The translations under genes were made by a program, and so were the position numbers. 64,000 nt of DNA from Prochlorococcus marinus bv. HNLC1 (lineage in GTDB: Bacteria > Cyanobacteriota > Cyanobacteriia > PCC-6307 > Cyanobiaceae): positions 518,358-582,357 of the forward strand of contig GL947594.1 of NCBI GenBank assembly GCA_000218705.1. Direction: 5' to 3'. Below the pieces are notes generated by a model that saw only the letters and a list, made by a program, of their open reading frames with translations, was not told the DNA's origin and did not search any database. Numbering within the stretch: position 1 is the stretch's first letter; the number at the start of each line of letters is the position of its first letter. Of the stretch, positions 10,457 to 18,708 are shown one piece after another.

Positions 10457-11104
10457 TTATCTTCCAAATAGAGAAAAACCATGACTATCAGTTCCACAAG
10501 ACTTTAACATCCCTAAATTATTTGTTAACTTTTCAATCTCATCACATATAAATGGACTTGGAATCCAATTCTCACCAAGGCTATAGTCGTACCATACTTC
10601 AATTCCATCAATTTGATTATCAAAGGCTTCAGGGATCAAAACATTGAATGGAATTCGATACCTTGCAGGATGAGCTAAGAATGAAATACCTCCTGACTTT
10701 CGTATAGCATTTGAGACAGACCTTATATGAAGATGATTTCCAATTGGTGATTCTGATTGGGTGTATGGATATAAATATGAACTATCAATATCTATACCTA
10801 AACCTAATACATGAACAAGACATCCTTTTAATAGACAATTTATTTCAATACCTGAGATTAAATTAAAAGCTTTTGAAGAATATTTATTTAAAAGATTATT
10901 TGATGATATATATTTATGAGCTTTCACAGTGTGATGATCAGTTATAGAAAAATACTGAATATTATTTTTATAAGCTTCATCTAGTAATTCTTCAGGAGTT
11001 AAACTCCCATCACTATATGTACTATGGCAATGAAAATTTACTATATTAGGGCAACTATTATTATTTATTTTCGATGTAAGTTTTATTAATTCTTCTTTAT
11101 CCAT
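10457..11104 (-). CDS. PHP-domain metal-dependent phosphoesterase
   Basis: The 215-aa protein carries the four PHP metal motifs: NFHCHSTYSDGSLTPEEL near residue 24, ITDHHTVKAH near 55, GIEINC near 85, and a C-terminal SFLAHPARYR and GTDSHG. These match the TrpH/YciV type of phosphoesterase, some members of which act as 3',5'-nucleoside bisphosphate phosphatases or RNA 5'-exonucleases. The substrate here cannot be read from sequence. Two bases after the cobN stop the genes converge. It sits 6 bases downstream of the HemG-like gene, so the two may share a transcript. Confidence 0.85.
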   Translation of the reverse strand: MDKEELIKLTSKINNNSCPNIVNFHCHSTYSDGSLTPEELLDEAYKNNIQYFSITDHHTVKAHKYISSNNLLNKYSSKAFNLISGIEINCLLKGCLVHVLGLGIDIDSSYLYPYTQSESPIGNHLHIRSVSNAIRKSGGISFLAHPARYRIPFNVLIPEAFDNQIDGIEVWYDYSLGENWIPSPFICDEIEKLTNNLGMLKSCGTDSHGFSLFGR

Positions 11105-11110
11105 AAAAAT

Positions 11111-11650
11111 TTATTTAAATTTCTCAATTTTCTTTATTAAATTATCAACTCTTTTCCAATCAGTTAATTCATATGTTTTTGAAGTATCCTTTGGGCCATT
11201 AGTTATTACCATAATAAAAAGAATAGCTAATTTATTTAAAGTATCTAAATTTGGATAATCTAGCCTTCCAGCGAAAACGTCTTTAATTGTTGGTTCCCAG
11301 TTTATTTTCTTCAAAAACTTGTACACATATGGGTTAGTATCTGCAGTATTCTTTTCTGATTTTCTTGCTGTTAAATTTAAAGAAAAGAAAACAGTTTTTT
11401 TATTGTTTAGTATTGATTTATTTTTTCTTATGAATTCATAAACATTTTTTCTGTGATAACCATATCTAACACTTGCGCCAATTACAATCTCATCAAATTG
11501 CTCTAAATTGAATTTTACTGAATCCTCCAATGAAGAAATGCTTATAATCTTTTTATTTTTTAATTTTTTATTTATATATTCACAAATATTTTTAGTATGT
11601 CCATCTACCGTAGAATATATAATTAGGAGTTTTGATTTTTTCCAGAACAC
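11111..11650 (-). CDS. hemG: HemG-like flavodoxin-fold protoporphyrinogen oxidase
   Basis: The 179-aa product has a flavodoxin FMN loop IIYSTVDGHTKNICEYI near residue 10. It also has features of menaquinone-linked protoporphyrinogen oxidase HemG: GASVRYGYHRKNVYEFI near 57, SLNLTARKSEKNTADTNPY near 95, a VFAGRLDYP block, the amphipathic segment KLAILFIMVITNGPKDTSK near 140, and a final TDWKRVDNLIKKI. These match HemG rather than general flavodoxins. The reaction would be the last common step to heme and chlorophyll. Most cyanobacteria are reported to use HemJ, so this assignment is of interest. Quinone partner inferred, not shown. Confidence 0.8.
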   Translation of the reverse strand: MFWKKSKLLIIYSTVDGHTKNICEYINKKLKNKKIISISSLEDSVKFNLEQFDEIVIGASVRYGYHRKNVYEFIRKNKSILNNKKTVFFSLNLTARKSEKNTADTNPYVYKFLKKINWEPTIKDVFAGRLDYPNLDTLNKLAILFIMVITNGPKDTSKTYELTDWKRVDNLIKKIEKFK

Positions 11651-11758
11651 TTTTTATTAAATTAACTAAATTAATATTAGTAATAAAATTAATTTACAAA
11701 CAATATATCAATTTCTATGAAGAAGATAATTCAATATATTTTTATTTCAAAAAAATAT

Positions 11759-13690
11759 TTAAATTTCATGAAAATATTTAAAAATTTCTTCAGCAGTATT
11801 TTTTCCTAAGCCTTTAACATTTGATAATTCCTTAACACTAGCAATTCTTATTGCATCTATAGACTTAAAGTGTTCTAATAAATCTCTAATCCTTGTCGAA
11901 CCCACACCTGGAATCTCTGTAAGTTGTGATCTTTTCATATTTTTAGATCTTTTATTTCTGTGAAAAGATAAAGCGAACCTATGAGCTTCATCTCTAACTC
12001 TTCTAAGTAACAATACCCCTTTTTGATTTATATCGCTTTCTAAGGGTTTTTTAAGACCTGGTAAATAAATTTCCTTCGTTTTTCTTGGCTAATGAACAAA
12101 TAGTAATTTCTTGATCTAAATTTAGATCTATTAAAGCCTTTAAAGCTGCATTCAATTGACCTTTACCTCCATCTATCATTACCAAGTCAGGCCAATCTGA
12201 TAGTAATTCATTATCTAGACTACTGTTTTTTCTATCAAATAAAAGTGAAAAATCACCACCCTCTTTTTTAAATCTTGACCATTTTCTAAATCTCCTATAA
12301 ATAACTTCTTCTATAGAAGCGTAATCATCACTATGACCTGAATAGACATTTTTATCTTTTATTTTATATTTTCTATAATTTTGCTTTGAAGGAATACCAT
12401 CAATAAAAACAACTTGAGATGCTACAGGATCTGATCCCTGTATATGACTAATATCATAACCTTCTATCCTTTTTGGCAAATGATTTATTTCTAGAATTTG
12501 AGATAAGTCTTCCATAGCATATTCATTATCTTCTATACCATTAGAAATTCTCTCCAACTCTAACTTCGCATTTTTAATAACTAATTCAACAGTTTCTAAT
12601 TTCTTATTTCTTTTTGGAACTACTATTTTAACCTTTCTTTTCTTTAACTCCGATAACCATTCCTCAAGTATAATTTTTCTTGGTATTTCAAATTGAACGT
12701 GAATTTCTGAAGGTATTTCAACATTATCAACATTTGAATAATGTTCTTCAAATATTCTTTGCAGTGTAATTATTTCATCAGAATCTATTAACTTTTGACT
12801 ATATGCAATTCTACCGACAAGCTTTCCAGATCTCATTTGAAATATTTGAATACTAGATATTTTTGTATTTGAACAAATGCCAAAAATATCTCTATTAATA
12901 GATGAATCTGGTATTGATATTTTTTGAGATTCAGTAAGTAACTTAATAGAAACTATTTGATCTCTAACCTTTGCAGCACTCTCATATTGCATTTCACTTG
13001 AGAAATAATTCATTTTTTTCTCAAGAATTTTACTAAATCTTCGTTTCTTCCTTGAAAAATCATAGAAACTTGTTTTATTATTTTCTTATAATCTTCAGAG
13101 GATATTTCTTCAAGATCAACACCTGTAATTTCACGATAAAAAGATTTAGATAATTTACTTTGCCTCAAAGGAAATATTTTTTTTAATAAGAATAATGTTT
13201 TCCTTAAGAGACCAACATCTGCATAAGGACCATAATATCTATCTAAATTATTTCTATTTCTTCTTCTTCTTGTTATGTATATTCTTGGATATTTTTCACT
13301 CCAGGTAATGCAAACATATGGATACTTTTTATCATCGGTTAATAGAATATTAAAATATGGTTTATTAGTTTTTATTAGATTTGATTCTAAATTTAAGGCT
13401 TCAAATTCGTTGTCAGTTAAGATTATTTCTATTTCTGTTATCTGCCTAACCATTAAACTTAATCTTGGAGATAATTCTCTGAAATTAGAAAAATAACTAT
13501 TTACTCTATTTCTTAAAGTTTTTGATTTACCTATATATAGTATTTCGCCATTTTCATCTTTAAATAAATAACATCCAGATGTTTTTGGTATTTCTAATAA
13601 TCTATTTTTCAAAAGGTTGTTATTTTTGATTAAATGATTATCAAATTGTAAATTTATCTTATTTTCCTTCTTATTAAATAATTCATTCAT
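11759..13690 (-). CDS. uvrC: UvrABC excinuclease subunit C (two frameshifts)
   Basis: UvrC makes both incisions in nucleotide excision repair. The N-terminal part has the GIY-YIG domain ([20 protein letters not shown] near residue 35). The middle has the UVR motif ([14 protein letters not shown]) and RNase H-like domain with [15 protein letters not shown] and [15 protein letters not shown]. The C-terminus has the helix-hairpin-helix pair ([28 protein letters not shown]). The frame breaks twice: a T7 run at 13013-13019 lacks one base, and near 12073 there is one extra base. The two cancel, giving about 643 aa, a normal length. The tail restores to [12 protein letters not shown] before [19 protein letters not shown]. 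Confidence 0.92.
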
Positions 13691-13698
13691 ATTTTAAA

Positions 13699-14184
13699 TT
13701 AACCTCCATAATTCCAACCAGTTGAATTTAAATTTAGAGCGTCAACATCATTATTTAAATAAGCTGTTTTTACTTCTCCAACAAAAACTGTATGGTCTCC
13801 ATGTGTTACATCTCCTATAACGAGACATTCAACTCCTCCTACGCTATCTTTTAATATTGGTAATCCAAGATCCCCGAGAACAAATTCAACTGTTTCAAAT
13901 CTGCTACCCAATGCAACTTGAGGTTTGAAAAACACAGCAGCCAAATCCTTTTGATCACTTTTTAAAACATTTAATGAAAATTTATTTGTATTTTTAATTA
14001 TTTCGTGACTAGAACCTTCTGCCCTAACAGCCATAACAACTAAAGGAGGATTAAATGAACCTTGAGTAACCCAACTTGCTGTAAATCCATTAACCTCATT
14101 TTTTTCATCTTTAACACCACAAATGAAAAGACCATGAGGGATTTTTCTTAATAAGATTTTTTTAGCTTCTAGATTTAATGTCAT
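13699..14184 (-). CDS. flavin reductase-like FMN-binding protein
   Basis: The 161-aa protein fits the flavin reductase domain (split-barrel FMN-binding) family: HGLFICGVKDEKNEVNGFTASWVTQGSFNPPLV at residues 17-50, EIIKNTNKFSLNVL near 62 and a GDVTHGDHTVFVGEV segment near 123. In cyanobacteria similar domains also occur fused to flavodiiron proteins, but this is a stand-alone copy. It probably reduces free flavin with NAD(P)H; the partner is unknown. It lies 8 bases upstream of uvrC on the same strand and is divergent from coaD. Confidence 0.8.
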   Translation of the reverse strand: MTLNLEAKKILLRKIPHGLFICGVKDEKNEVNGFTASWVTQGSFNPPLVVMAVRAEGSSHEIIKNTNKFSLNVLKSDQKDLAAVFFKPQVALGSRFETVEFVLGDLGLPILKDSVGGVECLVIGDVTHGDHTVFVGEVKTAYLNNDVDALNLNSTGWNYGG

Positions 14185-14244
14185 AATAAATTTTAGTTAT
14201 ATTTTTATTTTAACTAGTTTTGCTTTTTTATTTAAATAATTTAT

Positions 14245-14718
14245 ATGAAAATACTTTATCCTGGAACTTTTGATCCTCTTACAAATGGACATTTAGATCT
14301 AATAGAAAGAGCAGAAATGATCTTTGGTGAAGTCATAGTTGGTGTATTAGAAAATACTTCTAAAAAACCTACTTTTACCCTTGAGAAGAGGATTAATCAA
14401 ATTAAAAATTCTGTTATTAAATTAAGAAATGTAGAAGTTGTATCATTTCATGGTCTTACTGTTGATTGCGCAAAAAAATTAAATGCGAAACTTATCCTTA
14501 GAGGCTTGAGAGCAATGAGTGATTTTGAGTATGAACTACAAATATCTCATACAAATAGATCACTTAATAGAGATATTGAAACAATATTCTTGTCAACAGA
14601 TACAAATTTTAGTTTTTTGAGTAGTTCATTGGTTAAGGAAGTAGCAAAGTTTAATGGAGAAATAAAACATATGGTTCCTCCAATAGTTGAGAAAGATCTA
14701 AAGAATTTTTATAAATAA
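14245..14718 (+). CDS. coaD: phosphopantetheine adenylyltransferase
   Basis: The 157-aa protein performs the fourth step of CoA synthesis, joining ATP and 4'-phosphopantetheine. It starts with the nucleotidyltransferase signature [19 protein letters not shown], where His16 belongs to the T/HxGH motif. Further motifs are [15 protein letters not shown] near residue 88 and the late [18 protein letters not shown] block that replaces the ISSTxxR loop. Length is typical (about 160). The intergenic gap to the divergent flavin reductase is 60 bases. Confidence 0.95.
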   Translation: MKILYPGTFDPLTNGHLDLIERAEMIFGEVIVGVLENTSKKPTFTLEKRINQIKNSVIKLRNVEVVSFHGLTVDCAKKLNAKLILRGLRAMSDFEYELQISHTNRSLNRDIETIFLSTDTNFSFLSSSLVKEVAKFNGEIKHMVPPIVEKDLKNFYK

Positions 14719-14721
14719 AAT

Positions 14722-15945
14722 TTATTTACATTCATCTATTTCATACAAGTCATTTAAAAATTTAAAAATTTTATTTTTATCAATTAAACTTGAATTTTGA
14801 ATAATACTTATTGAATAAATCTTATTATTTTTATGAAAATAACCTGACAAAGAAAATACATTTGATAAAGTACCAGTCTTACCAAAAAATTTCCCATTTA
14901 TTTTATTATTTACTAATGAATTAGCTAATGTGCCTCTCATTCCCATAATTGATAAAGTCGAAGCATAAAATTCATAATTATTATTAAATCGCATTTTATG
15001 CAAAAAGGATGCAATTAAATTTGTAGTTACTCTATTATTTCTAGACAAACCACTAGCATCAGCTATATACAAATCTTTTATAGGTAATCCTTTATTTTTT
15101 AACCAAAAATAAAGTTTTTTATATGAATTTTTATTCCATGTATCAGATGCATTTTTAAAAAGAGACTCTGAAGTGAAATTATGGCTTTCAGCATTTGCTA
15201 AAGTTACTAGCGATAAAATTGGATTTGAATTAATACTATCTATTAAAATTGTTTTTCTCTTTAAATCATTGGATGTTTCTTTAATATATACATTAACTTC
15301 AGAATTAGGAAACTTTGCTAAAAGATAGTCATAAATATAATTTTTTAATCCATATATATTCATATAATTTGATGCATTACTATTGATTGCCAATTTTGTA
15401 ATTGGAGATCCATATTTATACAATTTATCTTGACTTGTCCATCCTTCAGGCCAGTATATATTTTTTTTAACTTCATACAAAGTTATATTAATAACTTTAC
15501 TATATTTAATATTATTTATTAATGTTTTAATATCATTAAGATTTAAATCAGGATCGCCACTACCCTCTATATAATAATTATTTTTATTATCCCTAGAAAG
15601 TTTTGTATTTAATGAATAAAAATTATTATATTTATTAATAACATAACCTGTAGATAATAACTTTTGATTAGATGCAGGTATCCTTGCAATTTTTGAGTTA
15701 TATTCACTAATTATATTTCCTTTATTATCAATTAATGAAAAGCTAATTGTTTTATCAAGATATTTATTAATTAATAGATCATAATTTATACATATTTTTC
15801 TATTTGAATAAAATATTGGTAAATTAAAATATAAATTTTTTATAAATCTATTATTTCCATAATTATTTTTGTACTTTAAAAAAAAAGGAACGAAAAGTAA
15901 ACATAAAAAAATAAATATAATTAATTTATGTTTTTTTAAATACAT
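14722..15945 (-). CDS. dacB: D-alanyl-D-alanine carboxypeptidase/endopeptidase, PBP4 (S13) family
   Basis: The 407-aa product has an N-terminal membrane anchor (residues 8-25) and acts in the periplasm on peptidoglycan. The three penicillin-binding motifs of family S13 are visible: IPASNQK (SxxK, near residue 87), DASGLSRNN (SxN, near 295) and FFGKTGTLSNV (KTG, near 355). The protein is lysine- and asparagine-rich, as is usual in this genome, and shorter than E. coli PBP4. It is last in a minus-strand series dapF, cysteine desulfurase, DUF1995, dacB with gaps of only 3-6 bases, suggesting one operon that pairs DAP production with wall processing. Confidence 0.87.
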   Translation of the reverse strand: MYLKKHKLIIFIFLCLLFVPFFLKYKNNYGNNRFIKNLYFNLPIFYSNRKICINYDLLINKYLDKTISFSLIDNKGNIISEYNSKIARIPASNQKLLSTGYVINKYNNFYSLNTKLSRDNKNNYYIEGSGDPDLNLNDIKTLINNIKYSKVINITLYEVKKNIYWPEGWTSQDKLYKYGSPITKLAINSNASNYMNIYGLKNYIYDYLLAKFPNSEVNVYIKETSNDLKRKTILIDSINSNPILSLVTLANAESHNFTSESLFKNASDTWNKNSYKKLYFWLKNKGLPIKDLYIADASGLSRNNRVTTNLIASFLHKMRFNNNYEFYASTLSIMGMRGTLANSLVNNKINGKFFGKTGTLSNVFSLSGYFHKNNKIYSISIIQNSSLIDKNKIFKFLNDLYEIDECK

Positions 15946-15948
15946 AAA

Positions 15949-16569
15949 TTATAGGTTTATAAAAATAGTTTCATTATCTGGTTTCGAATCAAAATCTTTA
16001 ACAAAATAATATTTATTATCTTTTTCTTTAAAAAGAGCCCAATTATTTGGAGCAATATGCATTAGAGCTCCATTATTTAGTGGTTGAATAAAATAAATAT
16101 TTGTCCATGTTTTTACAAAATTTTTTCTTCTTTCTCTAATAACAGTTCCTATTCCAATATTTGCATCTTCAAATTTAGGATTTATCGAAATATGTTTACC
16201 AAGAAAGTTTTCGCACATTGGTTCAAATGAATCAAAATCATAAGGTTGTGGGAGCATTGAAATTAAAATTGAATTACTTTCTGAAATATGTGGAGAGTTT
16301 GTAAATGACTTAAAAGTAAATATCTTATCTTTAATTTCCTTATAGTCTCTTTGGGCTAAAGCTACAGCTCCTGGATCAGAATAAGTAAGGTATACACTAT
16401 TATTATTTTTTTCTAATAAATTAAATAAATTAAAAGATATTCTATTAAATTTGATTCCTTCAAATTTAAATTCAATAATTAATCTTGAATTATCAGAATC
16501 TAAACTATTTAATACAGATTTCTCCATATCTTCAATAGCTTTATTTAGATCATTAGGTAAAACAAACAT
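15949..16569 (-). CDS. DUF1995 family protein
   Basis: The 206-aa protein fits DUF1995, a family shared by cyanobacteria and plastids. The N-terminus (LPNDLNKAIEDMEKSVLNSL) and the central ILISMLPQPYDFDSFEPMCENF segment, then a late WTNIYFIQPLNNGALMHI region, match the family layout. No catalytic motif is known. It lies between the cysteine desulfurase and dacB genes on the minus strand with spacings of 3 bases on each side, so it is very likely co-transcribed with them. Confidence 0.8.
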   Translation of the reverse strand: MFVLPNDLNKAIEDMEKSVLNSLDSDNSRLIIEFKFEGIKFNRISFNLFNLLEKNNNSVYLTYSDPGAVALAQRDYKEIKDKIFTFKSFTNSPHISESNSILISMLPQPYDFDSFEPMCENFLGKHISINPKFEDANIGIGTVIRERRKNFVKTWTNIYFIQPLNNGALMHIAPNNWALFKEKDNKYYFVKDFDSKPDNETIFINL

Positions 16570-16572
16570 CTA

Positions 16573-17744
16573 TTAAAATTTCTCAATACACTGTAAAAGT
16601 AAAGTATGAAATTTGTCTAGCTGATCTATTGAATTTTGTTCACCAAAACTTAATCTAATATTTGAAAAAAGTTTATTATTTTCTAAACGTAATTTAGTTA
16701 AAACTTTACTAGGGTTCTTGTTAGAACTTGAACATGAACTACCACTACTTATTGAGATATTATTATCAGACATAAAATTTATAATTTTGTAAGCCTTAAT
16801 CGGTAAAAAATTTTTATTCAATAAAATAAATGATAAATGATTTGGTAAACGATTTTCTATACTTCCAGTAATTTCTACATATTTATTATCTTTAAGTAAA
16901 TTTATAAGATAATCTTTTAAAAAAATAATTTTATTATTTTTGAATACAGTATCATAATTTGAAAAAGTTATTAATCCACTAATATTTTTTAAAGCTTGAT
17001 GCATCCCGCATATTAAAGGTAGAGATTGTGTCCCTTGTCTTATTGAATATTCATGTGTCAATGCTATATCAGAATTTCTTAGAAATGACGAGATTTTTCA
17101 TTAGTTAAAAGTATTCCAATACCTTTAGGACCTCCAAACTTATGAGCTGATAAGCTAAGTAAATCACAATTTAAATCTTTCCATTTAAAAATGCCATTAC
17201 TAATTATTTGAGTCGCATCTACATGAAATAATATATTATTTTCCTTACATTTTTTACCTATTAATTGAATAGGTTGCAATGATCCTATTTCACTTTGCCC
17301 CCATATTATTGAAATCAATTTTGTTTTAGGATTTAAATAATTTTCTAATTTATCTAGATTTACAATTCCTTTATTATCAACTTCCCATTCAATTATTTTC
17401 CATCCCCTTTTTTTTAAGATATTTGATGAAATTATAGTGGCTTGATGTTCTACTTCAGATATAACAATATTTTCAGGTTTAAAATTATCTGATAATTTAT
17501 TGAACACAATTGAAATAGATTCAGAAGAGCCTGAAGTAAAAATAATATCCTCTGAATTTGAATTCAAAATTAAGGCGATATTATTTCTAATTGACTCCAA
17601 TTCTGTAGAACATTTAATACCAAATTTATAAGTAGCAGAAACATTACCCCAATAATTTAAATTAGAAGAATTTATTATCTCTAAGACTTCTAAAGATAAA
17701 GGAGAGGTAGAGGCATGATCAAAATAAATAAATTCGTCTTTCAT
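16573..17744 (-). CDS. cysteine desulfurase, NifS/IscS type (one frameshift)
   Basis: This class V PLP enzyme removes sulfur from cysteine for Fe-S or thio-cofactor assembly. The N-terminal part shows FDHASTSPLS, a GSSESISIVF cofactor loop, the HVDATQ aspartate and the PLP lysine in SLSAHKFGGPKGIGIL (near residue 203). The C-terminal part has RQGTQSLPLICGM and the catalytic cysteine loop SGSSCSSSN near the end. The frame breaks at a run of three A at 17083-17085 (T3 on the coding strand). One added base reads SRHFLRNSDIALTHEYS and gives about 390 aa, normal for the family. It follows dapF by 5 bases. Confidence 0.9.
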
Positions 17745-17749
17745 CTAAT

Positions 17750-18610
17750 TTATGTAAGGGTAAAAGAACCTTTAAAAACTTTATTAGCAATACCAGTCAT
17801 CAAAACCTCATCATTTGTATTATTCCACTCAATAAAAAGTTCTCCTCCAGGTAAAATGATAGATGTTTTTGCTTCACATCTAGAAAGTTTCCTCGCAGCA
17901 ACATGTATAGCACAAGCTCCTGTTCCGCATGCAAGAGTAGATCCGGCACCTCTTTCCCAAACTTTAACAATAATTTTTTTACTATTAATAATCTGACAAA
18001 AGTGTACATTAGTTTTTTCAGGAAATAAATTATTATTTTCAAATACAGGGCCAAGTTCTTTATGCGATATCAAGGCAAGATCCTCTACAAAGAAAATTAA
18101 ATGTGGGTTACCCATACCAACCGCATATCCTTGAGTATTAAAGTTTTCATAATTAAATTCATCTGTAAGTAATTCATTAATATTTTTATTTATAGTTGTT
18201 GGAATTAATTTATTTTCAAAAATAGGTTTTCCCATCCTTACAGTAATTTTGCCTGAATTATATTTTGCTACTTTCAAACCAGCTTTAGTTTCAATCCTAT
18301 ATTCAGATTTATTAATTTGAGAATTTCCTTGATTATTCAAATATTCAATCATGCATCGAATTCCATTTCCACACATTTCAGCTTCAGATCCGTCCGAATT
18401 AAAAATAATCATCCTTGAATCATTATCATTATCTGGATTTACTATAAAAATTATTCCATCAGCACCAATTCCAAAATTTCTGTCACACAATTTTTTAACA
18501 TTGAAACTTTTATTTGATAGCAAACTACTGAATAAATTATTATTTCTGGAATCTATAATTATAAAGTCATTTCCATTTCCTTGATATTTATAAAAATCAA
18601 ACTTATTCAT
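17750..18610 (-). CDS. dapF: diaminopimelate epimerase
   Basis: The 286-aa protein converts LL- to meso-diaminopimelate for lysine and peptidoglycan. The N-terminus FYKYQGNGNDFIIID is the family opening. The two catalytic cysteines are seen in EMCGNGIRC (near residue 85) and GSTLACGTGACA (near 228), and GNPHLIFFVED and WERGAG are also present. Length is normal. It is divergent from leuS with a 98-base gap and heads the minus-strand block that ends with dacB. Confidence 0.95.
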   Translation of the reverse strand: MNKFDFYKYQGNGNDFIIIDSRNNNLFSSLLSNKSFNVKKLCDRNFGIGADGIIFIVNPDNDNDSRMIIFNSDGSEAEMCGNGIRCMIEYLNNQGNSQINKSEYRIETKAGLKVAKYNSGKITVRMGKPIFENKLIPTTINKNINELLTDEFNYENFNTQGYAVGMGNPHLIFFVEDLALISHKELGPVFENNNLFPEKTNVHFCQIINSKKIIVKVWERGAGSTLACGTGACAIHVAARKLSRCEAKTSIILPGGELFIEWNNTNDEVLMTGIANKVFKGSFTLT

Positions 18611-18708
18611 AATTAAATTATTGTTAACCCAATTTTAATAAAAAAAAAGGTATTTACAATTTAATCTCTTATGTAGAATGATAACTAAATTACTTTATAG
18701 ATAAACAA

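Noticed and set aside
17800..18054. 84-aa minus-strand frame inside dapF
   Set aside because: Same-strand alternative frame of dapF; dapF has both catalytic cysteines in its own frame.
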